Positions 24,433 through 33,867 are shown, counted from the stretch's first letter. The stretch: 64,000 bases of DNA from Novosphingobium sp. G106 (GCF_019075875.1 NZ_JAHOOZ010000001.1:62001-126000); one strand, 5' to 3'. Numbers and translations are program-made. Notes: generated from the letters alone by a model not told the origin.

Positions 24433-26223
24433 GTGAGCAAAATTGTCAAAATCGGCGCGGCCACCGCCTTCTTCAACGACAGCCGCATGGGCATTGCCCA
24501 GCTGCTCGGGAAAACCGACGGGCTCGATTACATCATCTTCGATTTCCTCGCCGAATCCGTCATGGGCGGGCTTGGCCGCGGCATGGCCGACGGCACCGGC
24601 CCGGGCTTCGCCGCGGATTTCGTCGACGGCTACATCCTGCCGCATCTGCGGATGCTGCTCGACCGGCGCATCCGCATCGTCGCCAATGCCGGCGGCCTCA
24701 ATCCTGCGGCTTGCGCCCAAGCGTTGCGGCGCGGCGCCGAGGCAGCGGGATTGCGCCTGCGCGTCGGCGTCGTCGAAGGCGACAATCTCACCGCAGACCT
24801 TGCCGCCGTCATCGGCCCGGACACGTGCGACATGTTCGATGGCTCCTCCGTCCAGGAGAAGGTCGAGCGTGCCGACCGCGTCAACAGCCTTGTCGCCTAT
24901 ACCGGCGCCTTTCCGATCGCGGCGGCGCTTGCCGCCGGGGCTGATATCGTCATCACCGGCCGCGCGGTCGACAGCGCCATGGCGCTCGGGCCGTTGATCC
25001 ACGAATTCGGATGGGGACCGGACGATTTCGATCTTCTGGCCGCGGGAACGCTGGCTGGCCACCTGCTTGAATGCTCGGCGCAAGTCACGGGCGGCACTTT
25101 CACCGACTGGCGGGATGTGTCCGACTGGGCCGGCATCGGCATGCCGATCGGCGAATGCAGCGCCGATGGCGGGCTGGTCATAACCAAGCCGGAATGCACC
25201 GGCGGACTCGTTTCGGTTGGAACGGTCGCGGAGCAGCTGCTCTACGAAGTCAGCGACCCGCAGCGCTACATCGTCCCGGATGTGATTTGCGACTTCACCG
25301 CAGTGAGCCTGACGCAAGTTGGACCGGATCGTGTCGAAGTGACGGGTGCCCGCGGCCTTGGACGAACGGCGACCCACAAGGCCAGTCTGACCTATGACGC
25401 CGGCTGGCGCGCAACGGCGCTCATTCCGATCATCGGCCTGGAAGCGGCGGCCAAGGCGCGCCGCGTCGGCGAGGAACTGTTCGCCCGGGCCGACACCATG
25501 CTCCGCCAGAGCCAGCTTCCTCCCCTGACGAGAACGCGCTGCGACGTCATCGGTGGAGACGGCGACGGTCCGGCCACCGCCTTGTGCCGGCTTGTCGCCG
25601 ATCACCCGGACCGGGCGGGCGCGCAATTGCTGGTTCGCGAGCAAGGCTCCGCCATCAGTCACATGTCGGTAGGTGTTACCTTAGGGTTGGGCGCCTCGGT
25701 CCGCCCGGTGCAGTGGATCAGCGGCTTCTTGATTCCAAAATCCTCCATTTCGCTCCGCGTCACTCTCGATGGTGATCTGGTGCCCTTTGCGCTGGAGGCA
25801 GACGCCAAGGCGCATGGGGGTGCCATCGCACCCGCGCTGCCGCCGGCGCCGGGCGATGCGGAACCCACCCGGACAGTGCCCTTGATCCGGCTTGCCTGGG
25901 CGCGGAGCGGCGACAAGGGCAACCTGTTCAATGTGGCGGTGATAGCCCGAAAGCCCGAATACCTCCCGTACATAGCCGCCGCGCTGACGCGGACGGCGGT
26001 GGGAGAGCAGTATGGTCGGATCCTTGGTCAGGAGGGTCCGCTCGCCGTCGAACGCTTCAGCGTACCGGGCCTGTCCGCGCTCAACTTCGTTGTGGCCAAT
26101 TCGATGGACGGCGGCGTGCTGGCATCCACCTGGATCGATCCCGTTGCCAAGGGCATGGCACAATTGCTGCTCGACTTCCCGGTTCCGATCAACGCTGCCT
26201 TGCAAGGGGCGTTGGATCTGTAA
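24433..26223 (+). CDS. AtuA-like protein (DUF1446)
   Basis: A 596-residue protein of the acyclic terpene utilisation AtuA/DUF1446 family. The N-terminal domain shows GAATAFFNDS and IVANAGGLNPAACAQALR. A separate C-terminal domain begins near residue 480 with PLIRLAWARSGDKGNLFNV, the AtuA-like ferredoxin-fold unit. AtuA is needed for citronellol/geraniol use in Pseudomonas, but its reaction is not firmly established. GTG 24433 follows AAGGTGAG, 50 bases after the hydrolase. No geranyl-CoA carboxylase genes (atuC/atuF type) lie nearby, so the acyclic-terpene pathway itself is not indicated. Confidence 0.88.
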   Translation: MSKIVKIGAATAFFNDSRMGIAQLLGKTDGLDYIIFDFLAESVMGGLGRGMADGTGPGFAADFVDGYILPHLRMLLDRRIRIVANAGGLNPAACAQALRRGAEAAGLRLRVGVVEGDNLTADLAAVIGPDTCDMFDGSSVQEKVERADRVNSLVAYTGAFPIAAALAAGADIVITGRAVDSAMALGPLIHEFGWGPDDFDLLAAGTLAGHLLECSAQVTGGTFTDWRDVSDWAGIGMPIGECSADGGLVITKPECTGGLVSVGTVAEQLLYEVSDPQRYIVPDVICDFTAVSLTQVGPDRVEVTGARGLGRTATHKASLTYDAGWRATALIPIIGLEAAAKARRVGEELFARADTMLRQSQLPPLTRTRCDVIGGDGDGPATALCRLVADHPDRAGAQLLVREQGSAISHMSVGVTLGLGASVRPVQWISGFLIPKSSISLRVTLDGDLVPFALEADAKAHGGAIAPALPPAPGDAEPTRTVPLIRLAWARSGDKGNLFNVAVIARKPEYLPYIAAALTRTAVGEQYGRILGQEGPLAVERFSVPGLSALNFVVANSMDGGVLASTWIDPVAKGMAQLLLDFPVPINAALQGALDL

Positions 26224-26404
26224 GTGCGAAGAAATAGTGCACAGAGGAGGAGTGTGTTTCACAGTTTTTCGCGGATATGCCGAGATTAGTTGCGTATTTA
26301 CCGTTCGATAGGGGTGGATTATTCAATAATAATATCTCTCAATTTAATTGATGCGTGAATTTAGTGACGACATTAATTTTGGTTTGTCTACTGGATAGAG
26401 GAGA

Positions 26405-27091
26405 ATGTTCGTGCCAACGCAATGGCGTCTTGCCTTGATGTTCGATGCATCCGGCAATAACCTGGCGGCGCTTGAGGAGAATCTCAAGCGCGTCGGTGAT
26501 GCAATTCGCACTGCAGCGCGGGCGAATCCAGTGCGTCTGGGCGTGGCTGACCGTCACCCCGATCTCGTCGCCGGTGCGCGAAGCGTCGATGGTGCGGTCG
26601 AAGTTACATTCGCGAATGCGCGGCTCGAGGAAATCGTTGCAATCAGTCGCGCCTTGCATCCCTTGGTTGCGGGTCTGGCAGAGCTGTCCTCGATTGAAAT
26701 CATGACCGGGCCAATGTTCTCTATGGTTCCGGTGCGCCAAGGGGGCACATTTCTGTCGCTGGCCTTCCGCCGCTTTCCCGGCACAACCTCGCGGCAGTTT
26801 CGTGACTGGTGGTTCAACCAGCATTCGCAAGTGGCAATCCCCGTGCTCGGGCCGGGCTTGCTGGCCTACGACCAAGTGCATGTCGAACAAGCGGCGAGTG
26901 AAGCGGCAGCGGAGGCGTTTGGCGTTCCTGCCGTGGAATATGATGCCTATGACAATCTGACCTGGGCCGACCGCGATGCTTTCCTGCACAGCTGCAGCGA
27001 CACCGAAGGCATGGCTACGATCGCCCAGGACGAAGTCGGGCGCATCGATGATCCCAGCCGGCGGTCTGCGCTCATGTACGAGGTCCATTGA
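26405..27091 (+). CDS. EthD-like dimeric alpha-beta barrel protein
   Basis: A 228-residue soluble protein whose C-terminal half resembles EthD/dimeric ferredoxin-like barrels (FRRFPGTTSRQFRDWWFNQH, typical of EthD N-termini); the N-terminal half may be a second degenerate copy. The start is ambiguous: ATG 26405 is only one base from AGGAG, while in-frame GTG 26411 is seven bases away and may be the real start. It lies in the hydrolase operon after an AT-rich gap of 181 bases that could hold an extra promoter. EthD-like proteins near catabolic genes are often accessory or unexplained. Function unknown. Confidence 0.75.
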   Translation: MFVPTQWRLALMFDASGNNLAALEENLKRVGDAIRTAARANPVRLGVADRHPDLVAGARSVDGAVEVTFANARLEEIVAISRALHPLVAGLAELSSIEIMTGPMFSMVPVRQGGTFLSLAFRRFPGTTSRQFRDWWFNQHSQVAIPVLGPGLLAYDQVHVEQAASEAAAEAFGVPAVEYDAYDNLTWADRDAFLHSCSDTEGMATIAQDEVGRIDDPSRRSALMYEVH

Positions 27092-27128
27092 CCAGGGCCG
27101 GGTTCAGGTCGTTTTTATGGGAGTTTCG

Positions 27129-27890
27129 ATGAAGACACTTACTGATCGCACCTGCCTCATCACCGGCGCCTCCTCGGGCTTTGGCGCCCATTTCGCGCGG
27201 CTTGCGGCCGGCGCCGGCGCGCGCCTGGCGCTGGCGGCGCGGCGCAAGGAGCGGGTCGAGGCGCTGGCCGAGGAGCTGCGCGCGGGCGGCGCCGAGGCGG
27301 TCGCCCTAGCCATGGACGTGACCGACGAGGCCTCGGTTCGCGCCGGCTATGACGCGGCCGAGGCTGCGCTCGGGCTGGTCGACACGGTGATCGCCAACGC
27401 CGGGGTTTCGGCGCCCGGCCGGTCGACCGAGGTGCCGGCCGATGCGCTCGGCGGCATTCTCGACACCAATGTCTTGGGCGTGTTCCTCACCGCCCGCGAA
27501 GGCGCCAGGCGACTCATCGCCGCGGGCAGCCGCGAAACGGGCAAGGGCCGCATCCTCCTGATCGGCTCGATGGGCGCGGAAATGCCGGTCAAGGGCGAGG
27601 TCATGTACTGCGCCAGCAAGGCCGCGGTGGCGAGCCTCGGGCGCAATCTAGCCGGCGAATGGCTGCGCAGCGGGATCAACGTCAACGTCATCCAGCCCGG
27701 CTTCATCCAGACCGAAATGGCCGGCGAATGGTTCACCAGCGAGGGCGGCAAGGCGCAGATTGCCGGCTTCCCGCGCCGCCGGCTGCAGCCGATCGAATCG
27801 CTCGACGCCATGATACTCTATCTCTGTTCCGATGCGTCTTTCGGCATGACGGGATCGGTCATCACTCTCGACGACGGACAATCGCTATGA
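27129..27890 (+). CDS. SDR family oxidoreductase linked to ACAD and kinase
   Basis: A 253-residue SDR with TGASSGFG at 13-20, NAG at 90-92 and catalytic Ser147, Tyr160 and Lys164 (YCASK). An ALAARR segment after the second strand suggests NADP(H). ATG 27129 follows GGGAG by about six bases. The stop overlaps the acyl-CoA dehydrogenase start (ATGA at 27887-27890), and that gene in turn overlaps the kinase. The same trio of functions (SDR, ACAD-like, APH kinase) occurs in the Pseudomonas levulinate pathway, where the SDR LvaD reduces a 4-oxoacyl-CoA. A matching role here is inference. Confidence 0.9.
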   Translation: MKTLTDRTCLITGASSGFGAHFARLAAGAGARLALAARRKERVEALAEELRAGGAEAVALAMDVTDEASVRAGYDAAEAALGLVDTVIANAGVSAPGRSTEVPADALGGILDTNVLGVFLTAREGARRLIAAGSRETGKGRILLIGSMGAEMPVKGEVMYCASKAAVASLGRNLAGEWLRSGINVNVIQPGFIQTEMAGEWFTSEGGKAQIAGFPRRRLQPIESLDAMILYLCSDASFGMTGSVITLDDGQSL

Positions 27891-29095
27891 CCACGCTTTC
27901 TCCGGTTTCTGACCGCGCCCTCCAAATCGCCGACAAGGTCGAAGCTTTCGTCCGGCAGGTGGTCGTCCCCTACGAGCAGGACCCACGCCGCGACCACCAC
28001 GGCGCACCGACCGACGAGCTGGTCTTCGAATTGAAGGACAAGGCCCGCGCCGCCGGTGTGCTGAGCCCGCATATCCTGCCCGGCGGCGATCACCTGACCC
28101 AGCGCGAGACCGCGGTGGTGCTGATCCGCTCGGGCCTTTCGCCGCTGGGGCCGCTCGCCTGCAACACCAACGCGCCCGACGAGGGCAACATGTACCTGCT
28201 CGGCAAGGTCGGTAGCCCGGCGATCCAGGAGCGCTTCCTGAAACCGCTGGTCGAGGGCCGCGCGCGCTCGGCCTTCTTCATGACCGAGCCCGCCGACTGG
28301 GGCGGCGCCGGCTCCGACCCGTCGATGATGAAGACCACCTGCCGGCGGGACGGGAACCACTGGGTGATCGACGGGCGCAAGACCTTCATCACCGGGTGCC
28401 TCGGCGCCAGGGTCGGCATCGTCATGGCCAAGGCGCCAGATGTCGAACAGGGCGGAGGCGCCTGCATGTTCCTGATAGACTTGCCCGACCCGGCGATCCG
28501 CATCGAGCATATTCCCAATACGATCGACAATTCGATGCCCGGCGGCCATGCCACGCTCACCATCGACAATCTGCGCGTGCCGGCGGACCAGATGCTGGGC
28601 GAGGCCGGCGAAGGGTTCAAGTACGCCCAGGTGCGCCTCAGTCCCGCCCGCCTGTCGCACTGCATGCGCTGGCTCGGGGCGTGCATTCGCGCGCACGAGA
28701 TCGCCACCGACTATGCCTGTCGGCGCGAGGCCTTCGGCAAGGTGCTGATCGACCACGAGGGCGTCGGCTTCATGCTCGCCGAGAACCTGATCGAATTGAA
28801 ACAGGCCGAGTTGATGATCGACTGGTGCGCCGCGGTGCTCGACACCGGCTCGCTGGGCACCGCCGAAAGCTCGATGGCCAAGGTCGCGGTGAGCGAGGCG
28901 CTGCAGCGCATCGCCGACCGCTGCGTCCAGGTCATGGGCGGCACCGGGGTCACCGACAAGACCATCGTCGAGCAGGTTTACCGCGAGATCCGCGCCTTCC
29001 GCATCTACGACGGCCCGACCGAGGTCCACAAATGGAGCCTCGCCAAGAAGATCAAGCGCGACTGGCGGCAGGCCCAGGCGGACAAGGCGCAATGA
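27887..29095 (+). CDS. Acyl-CoA dehydrogenase, ACAD10/ACAD11-like
   Basis: A 402-residue flavoprotein of the acyl-CoA dehydrogenase fold. MTEPADWGGAGSDPS and VIDGRKTFITG form the FAD/substrate region. The helix LSPARLSHCMRWLG matches the ACAD10/11-type LxPxRxxHCMR, and the C-terminus has DGPTEVHKWSLAKKI. In ACAD11 and LvaC, ACAD-fold enzymes work with an APH kinase to turn 4-phosphoacyl-CoA into an enoyl-CoA. Here the kinase gene starts in a four-base overlap (29092-29095), so a split ACAD11 is a fair description. Ordinary dehydrogenation cannot be excluded. Confidence 0.9.
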   Translation: MTTLSPVSDRALQIADKVEAFVRQVVVPYEQDPRRDHHGAPTDELVFELKDKARAAGVLSPHILPGGDHLTQRETAVVLIRSGLSPLGPLACNTNAPDEGNMYLLGKVGSPAIQERFLKPLVEGRARSAFFMTEPADWGGAGSDPSMMKTTCRRDGNHWVIDGRKTFITGCLGARVGIVMAKAPDVEQGGGACMFLIDLPDPAIRIEHIPNTIDNSMPGGHATLTIDNLRVPADQMLGEAGEGFKYAQVRLSPARLSHCMRWLGACIRAHEIATDYACRREAFGKVLIDHEGVGFMLAENLIELKQAELMIDWCAAVLDTGSLGTAESSMAKVAVSEALQRIADRCVQVMGGTGVTDKTIVEQVYREIRAFRIYDGPTEVHKWSLAKKIKRDWRQAQADKAQ

Positions 29096-30162
29096 ACGAC
29101 GACCTCACCGCTGCCAATTCGGGCACCGATCCGGTCCGCGAGGGCTATGGCTTCGACGAAGCGGCTTTGGCCAAATGGATGACGGCCAACGTCGAAGGTT
29201 TCCGCGGCCCGATGGAGGTCCGCCAGTTCAAGGGCGGGCAGTCGAACCCGACCTATCAGCTGGTCACGCCGGCGCAAAAATACGTCCTGCGCCGCAAGCC
29301 GCCCGGCGAACTGCTGCCCGGCGCTCATGCCGTCGATCGCGAGGCGCTGGTGCTCTCGAAGCTTGGCGCGGCGGGATTCCCGGTCGCGAAGGTCTATGGC
29401 CTGTGCACCGACGATGCGGTGATCGGCACCTGGTTCTTCGTCATGGAGATGGTCGAGGGCCGCATCTTCTGGGATGCGACCTTTCCCGAGGTCTCCCGCG
29501 ACGAGCGCCCGCGCTATCTCGATGCGATGAACCAGACGATCGCGCTGCTGCACAGCTACGATCCCGCAGCCATCGGGCTTGGCGAATACGGCAAGCCGGG
29601 CAACTACTTTGCCCGCCAGATCTCGCGCTGGTCAAGGCAGTACCTGGCCGACGACCTCGCCGGCCGCAACGCGGACATGGACGCGCTGGTCGAGTGGCTG
29701 CCGGGCAATATCCCCGAAGGCGACGAAAGCACCGTCGTCCACGGCGACTTCCGCTGCGACAACATGATCTTCCATCCCACGCAGCCGCGTGTGCTCGCGG
29801 TGCTCGACTGGGAGCTGTCGACGCTCGGCCATCCCATCGCCGATTTTGCCAACCACGCGATGATGTACCGCATGCCGCCCGACATCGTCGCCGGTCTCGA
29901 GGGGGCGGACCTCGCCGCGCTCAATATCCCGAGCGAGGCCGAATATGTCGCCGCCTACTGCGCGCGGACGGGGCGCAGCAGCATTGAAAACTGGCACTTC
30001 TACCTGGCCTTCAATCTATTCCGGCTCGCAGCCATCTTCCATGGCATCAAGGGCCGCGTGCTGCGCGGGACGGCATCCTCGGTCAACGCCCGCGACCGCG
30101 CAGAGGCCTTTCCCCGACTTGCCGGTCTCGCTCGCGAGGCGATGGAACAATGCCGAGGTTAA
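29092..30162 (+). CDS. APH-fold kinase, ACAD10/11 N-domain-like
   Basis: A 356-residue APH-superfamily phosphotransferase. It has the nucleotide-side motif QFKGGQSNPTYQL, MEMVEGRIFWD, the catalytic loop HGDFRCDNMIFHP and the metal site VLDWELSTLGHP. These match the kinase domain of ACAD10/11 more closely than antibiotic kinases. It closes the SDR-ACAD-kinase run, and the ATGA overlaps on both internal junctions imply coupled translation. It probably phosphorylates a hydroxyacyl-CoA that the neighbouring ACAD then converts to an enoyl-CoA; that assignment is by homology logic and unproven. Confidence 0.9.
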   Translation: MNDDLTAANSGTDPVREGYGFDEAALAKWMTANVEGFRGPMEVRQFKGGQSNPTYQLVTPAQKYVLRRKPPGELLPGAHAVDREALVLSKLGAAGFPVAKVYGLCTDDAVIGTWFFVMEMVEGRIFWDATFPEVSRDERPRYLDAMNQTIALLHSYDPAAIGLGEYGKPGNYFARQISRWSRQYLADDLAGRNADMDALVEWLPGNIPEGDESTVVHGDFRCDNMIFHPTQPRVLAVLDWELSTLGHPIADFANHAMMYRMPPDIVAGLEGADLAALNIPSEAEYVAAYCARTGRSSIENWHFYLAFNLFRLAAIFHGIKGRVLRGTASSVNARDRAEAFPRLAGLAREAMEQCRG

Positions 30163-30228
30163 CCGGCGCCTCTCCCAATATATTGTAGGCCGGTCCTTGC
30201 TTGAGCCGCCCTGTCTTTTCCGGCGCGG

Positions 30229-30624
30229 TCAGACGGCCAGCAAGGGCCAGAGCACCATGCCAAGTCCGATCACGCTGACCATAAAGATCAGCGTCCTGAC
30301 TTTGGGAACTCCCAGCGCGTAGAGCGGCAAGTAAACCACGCGGGTGCCGAGCCAGATCCAGCCACCGATCGCGGTCCACTCGCTGGTCCGCCCGGCGATG
30401 ACGACACCGATCAGCGCGGCGATGGCAATTGGGAAAGTCTCCTGGAAATTGGCCTGCGCTCGAACCAGCCGGCCGGGGAGAGGCTCCATCGGCGGTAGCA
30501 TCTCGTCGCGGGCGCCCATGTTCCATTCCGAGCCATACTGGCGCGTCTTTACGATTGCGGCAGCGAAGATGTGAACGAGCAGGAGTAGAGTTCCGAGCCC
30601 GAGAATCAGGATTTCCGTGTGCAT
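30229..30624 (-). CDS. MAPEG family membrane protein
   Basis: A 131-residue integral membrane protein with four hydrophobic segments (about 2-24, 62-82, 88-101 and 108-130). The motif RAQANFQETFPI after the first loop is diagnostic for MAPEG (glutathione/eicosanoid-type) proteins. Bacterial members are mostly uncharacterised; some conjugate glutathione to electrophiles. It lies 91 bases beyond the small EthD-like gene on the same strand. Its link to the catabolic pathway is not evident; detoxification of reactive intermediates is possible. Confidence 0.85.
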   Translation of the reverse strand: MHTEILILGLGTLLLLVHIFAAAIVKTRQYGSEWNMGARDEMLPPMEPLPGRLVRAQANFQETFPIAIAALIGVVIAGRTSEWTAIGGWIWLGTRVVYLPLYALGVPKVRTLIFMVSVIGLGMVLWPLLAV

Positions 30625-30715
30625 CTTCTCTCCGTTGCGTGAGTCAGCGGCGTGATGGCAACCCCATGGTCCCCATCACGCCGCATGGCGTTTGCAGCTT
30701 TCATGCTCTCTCAGG

Positions 30716-31054
30716 CTATGCGGCCGATGCGATCAGATGCCCGGCCGCCTGGATCATCCCGGCCTTGGTTAAAGCATCGCTTGCCGGCATTGACTCCGAC
30801 CCCGACGCGGCGCGGATTGAATCGATGATGGATCCGGGGTCGTCACCTTCGAGTTCGTAGATCGTCATCAGCGTCCACTGCGGCGCCTCGTCCAGCTCAT
30901 AGACACGTTGGAAATCCATGCGGAACAGCTTGCCGCTGATCACGCCGGGCATGCGGCAGACATCGGCCAGGTGACGATCGCGATACCAGGCGATAAATTC
31001 CTCTTCCCGGCCCGGAACCGCACGAGAGAGAATGGTATAATGGAAGCGGGCCAT
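30716..31054 (-). CDS. Small dimeric alpha-beta barrel (EthD/antibiotic-monooxygenase-like) protein
   Basis: A 112-residue soluble protein. MARFHYTILSRAVPGREEEFIAWYRDRHLADV has the strand-loop-helix layout of ferredoxin-like dimeric barrels, with an H in the YRDRH helix as in EthD. ATG 31054 is chosen over a longer frame to 31135 because homology-like sequence starts there. It lies 35 bases after the CaiB transferase stop, so the two are probably co-transcribed. It could be an isomerase, cyclase or monooxygenase-like accessory protein; nothing in the sequence decides. Confidence 0.75.
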   Translation of the reverse strand: MARFHYTILSRAVPGREEEFIAWYRDRHLADVCRMPGVISGKLFRMDFQRVYELDEAPQWTLMTIYELEGDDPGSIIDSIRAASGSESMPASDALTKAGMIQAAGHLIASAA

Positions 31055-31089
31055 CTTTGCGTTTGTCCTTGTCCCTATGGCTTTGCGTG

Positions 31090-32316
31090 TCAGGCGATTA
31101 CGCTGGCGCTTTTCAGGATTTCGATCCGGTCCCACTCGAGGCCCAGTTCCATCAGGAACATCTCGGTATGTTCCGAAGCCTGAGGTGCGCGGGTGGAGGC
31201 GATCGGTGTGTGATTGAACTGAACCGGATTGCGCACGAGCTTGATCGGAGCACCGCCGTCGCTGGCCTCGACCTCAAAGATCATGTCGTTGGCCAGCGCC
31301 TGCTCGTCGGTTGCAAGGTCGAGGAAGCTCTGCACTGGTGCCCACTGGCCCGAATAGGTCCTGAGATGGCTGCGCCAGTAATCAAACGTCTGGCCGGCAA
31401 AGGCAGCGGCGATCAGGTCGCTGGCTGCCTTCCAGTTGGCCATCAGCTTTTCGGCGCTGTCGAAGCGCGGATCGTCTGCCAGTTCGGGCATCCCCATGTG
31501 GGCAAACAGATCTCGGGCATAGGGACCAGGCGTAAGCGTGCACAAGTTGATCGTGCCGCCATCGGACGTGCTGAAATTGCCGAGGAACGGATTGCCTGCG
31601 CCAGAGCCCGATATCGGCATCGACGCGCGTGAAACGCTGCCAGCCTCGATCGCCTGATCGATGGCGGAACCACAGGCCCACCAGCCCGTGCTGAGCAATG
31701 AGACGTCGATTTCGACCACTTCGCCCGTGCGTTCGCGGTGGAACAGCGCCGCCGAGATGCCGCCGGCAATGTTCATGCCGCCCATGGAATCGCCGAATGC
31801 GCCGATAGGCTGCATGAAGGCGCCGCCCAGCTCCTCGGGAGTCATCGCATAGGCAACACCGCTCCGCGTCCAGAACGCAGTGTTGTCAAATCCCCCCGCC
31901 TCGCGTTCCGGGCCCTTATCGCCGAAGGCGGAGCCGCGGGCATAGATGATGTTCGGATTGGCGGCGCGGATATGTTCAAGATCGATCTTCAACTTCCGCC
32001 GCGCAGAGGGTAGATAATTGGTCAGGAAGACGTCGGCGGTCCTGGCGATCTCGTAGATCAGCTGCTGGCCCTCCTCGGTCGAGATATCGATACCGACGCT
32101 GCGTTTGCCGCGGTTGGGATGCTCGATCATGCCGTTGCGCAGCGGATTGATCTTCTTGCCGAACGAATTGATGAAGCCGCGCTGTGTGTCGCCGCGAACC
32201 GGGTGCTCGATCTTGATGACGTCAGCACCCCAATCGGCCAGTACCGCGCCAGCGGCGGGTACGAAGGTAAACTGCGCCACCTCGAGAACCCGAATACCCT
32301 TCATGACCTGCGTCAT
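31090..32316 (-). CDS. CaiB/BaiF family CoA-transferase
   Basis: A 408-residue type III CoA-transferase that moves CoA between carboxylic acids. The N-terminus [30 protein letters not shown] is family-typical, and [13 protein letters not shown] places the conserved Asp that forms the acyl-enzyme. ATG 32316 follows AGGAG at eight bases; a longer frame to 32430 lacks support. It would activate a substrate acid or recycle CoA; BaiF-type members act on bile acids, so a steroid or other polycyclic acid is conceivable. Upstream lies an AATGC/GCATT repeat (32410-32431). Confidence 0.92.
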   Translation of the reverse strand: MTQVMKGIRVLEVAQFTFVPAAGAVLADWGADVIKIEHPVRGDTQRGFINSFGKKINPLRNGMIEHPNRGKRSVGIDISTEEGQQLIYEIARTADVFLTNYLPSARRKLKIDLEHIRAANPNIIYARGSAFGDKGPEREAGGFDNTAFWTRSGVAYAMTPEELGGAFMQPIGAFGDSMGGMNIAGGISAALFHRERTGEVVEIDVSLLSTGWWACGSAIDQAIEAGSVSRASMPISGSGAGNPFLGNFSTSDGGTINLCTLTPGPYARDLFAHMGMPELADDPRFDSAEKLMANWKAASDLIAAAFAGQTFDYWRSHLRTYSGQWAPVQSFLDLATDEQALANDMIFEVEASDGGAPIKLVRNPVQFNHTPIASTRAPQASEHTEMFLMELGLEWDRIEILKSASVIA

Positions 32317-32409
32317 CGTCAAATCTCCTAAGCGGGGAAGACTGCCAAAACGTGCTTTGCGCTGTGCACTTCTCGTGGTTCGTCGCACGCTGCCCACTGG
32401 CCCGATATT

Positions 32410-32431
32410 AATGCACATAGTGGCGAGCATT
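32410..32431. promoter_or_regulatory. Inverted repeat AATGC-N12-GCATT upstream of CaiB gene
   Basis: Perfect 5-base arms, extended to TAATGC and GCATTA, are separated by 12 bases about 94 bases before the CoA-transferase start. Spacing is longer than in the other copies. Confidence 0.3.
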
Positions 32432-32576
32432 AGTGCTGGCTAGTCTTTGATTCCATAAATATGGATCGGACAAATCGCGTGGTGGCGGACTGGCGAGATG
32501 GCAGCAATGACACGGGGCATGGTGAGCGGCGCCTTCCAGCCCGTTGCAGGCGCATCAAGTGGGATCAGCGTTCGTA

Positions 32577-33848
32577 TCAAACCGACGATCCATACCGCTC
32601 CCTGTCTGGATAGGGGCCGAGCAGCAGGAACAGCAGCGCGGAAAACAGGCAGATTGGGATCGCCGCCCATAAGGCGTAAATGTACGAGCCGGTGGCATCG
32701 AAACTGGCGTTGAGGAGGATTGGGCCATTGCCCCCGGCAAGCCCGATGAAACCGCCGATCGTGCCGAACAGGAAACCGAAGTTCTCCACCTTGAAATATC
32801 GCGAAGTCAGGTAGGCTATGAGGTCCAACTCAGCGCCGAGCGAGAGCCCCAGGATCAGCACCGCGAGCGATGCTGCCAAAGTGGAACCAGGACACTGGAT
32901 CAGGATCAGGATGCCGACAATCGGTAGTGTCACGCAGAAAGCTGCGAGGAAGCGGCCGCTCATTCGGTCGAGCAGCGTCCCGATCGCCAGACGCCCCGCA
33001 ATTGAGGACAGGCCAAGCAGCGAGGCGATGCCGGCTGCCTGTCCGCGGGTGAGGCCATTGGAAGAGAGAAGCGGGACAAGGCTGACGCCCAGCGTCACGA
33101 CAACTCCGGCAATACAGACGCCTGCTACCAGCAATTGGGGAAAACGGCGCGTCAGTAGGCCGCTTTGCCATAGCGATCGCGGAGGACCCGCAGTCGCTGG
33201 CGCTTCTGCCGGCGCTGATAGCCGTTGCCGGTCTTTCGCGCTGGAAAAGAAGAACCAGATCGGCGGTAGCGTCAACACCGCCCAAAAAGCGGCCAGACCC
33301 GCCCAGGCCATGCGCCAGCCGTAAGTCTCGATGAGGAAGTAGGTCAGCGGCGGGATGACGATCGCGGCGACGCTCGACCCGCAAAGAGTAACCGCCAGCG
33401 CGAATCCGCGACCAGAGTCGAAAAGACTGGTCACCGCCGCGGTCCACACCGATGGCTGGATCAATACGATGGCGAAAGCGATTGGCAGCCACAATGCCCG
33501 CCAGCCCCAGATGTTCGATCCGGTGAGGCCGAGCATAGCGGTTGATGCGCAAAGAGAGACGACCGCGGCGATGCCGAGGCGACGAGGTCCGATCTTGTCG
33601 ACAAGCAGGCCGGTGAACGGTGCGCAGATCACCCCGGCGACCGAAGCGATTGCGTGGCCGGACATGGCCTGCGCCCGCGTCCAGCCGAACTCGTGCTGGA
33701 GCGGCTCTATGAACAGGCTGCTGGAGTAGGAAATGATGGTCGAAACCGCGACACCTGCGAAGGCAGCCATGACAACCTTCCAATTCTGCCGCCACTCGGC
33801 CGCGGCAGAGGCGTGGTGTCCTTGGGAGTCCTGGTAAACTGCCGACAA
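32577..33848 (-). CDS. MFS transporter
   Basis: A 423-residue major facilitator protein with about 12 membrane segments. The signature GLLVDKIGPRRLGI lies in the loop 2-3 position. FGWTRAQ and GLSLGAELDLIAYL segments show that it is paralogous to the transporter at 9687-10916. The start is a TTG at 33848, supported by GGGAG eight bases upstream and by the hydrophilic N-terminus before the first segment. It is divergent from a CoA ligase, the same pairing as the first transporter, suggesting an imported acid and its activating enzyme. Confidence 0.9.
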   Translation of the reverse strand: MSAVYQDSQGHHASAAAEWRQNWKVVMAAFAGVAVSTIISYSSSLFIEPLQHEFGWTRAQAMSGHAIASVAGVICAPFTGLLVDKIGPRRLGIAAVVSLCASTAMLGLTGSNIWGWRALWLPIAFAIVLIQPSVWTAAVTSLFDSGRGFALAVTLCGSSVAAIVIPPLTYFLIETYGWRMAWAGLAAFWAVLTLPPIWFFFSSAKDRQRLSAPAEAPATAGPPRSLWQSGLLTRRFPQLLVAGVCIAGVVVTLGVSLVPLLSSNGLTRGQAAGIASLLGLSSIAGRLAIGTLLDRMSGRFLAAFCVTLPIVGILILIQCPGSTLAASLAVLILGLSLGAELDLIAYLTSRYFKVENFGFLFGTIGGFIGLAGGNGPILLNASFDATGSYIYALWAAIPICLFSALLFLLLGPYPDRERYGSSV

Positions 33849-33867
33849 GATGTTTCTCCCAAGTCAA

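Noticed and set aside
24349..25662. A 437-codon minus-strand open frame opposite the AtuA-like gene
   Set aside because: Antisense shadow; the plus-strand protein is recognisable in full.
27818..29092. A 424-codon minus-strand open frame opposite the ACAD11-like gene
   Set aside because: Antisense shadow with no recognised motif.
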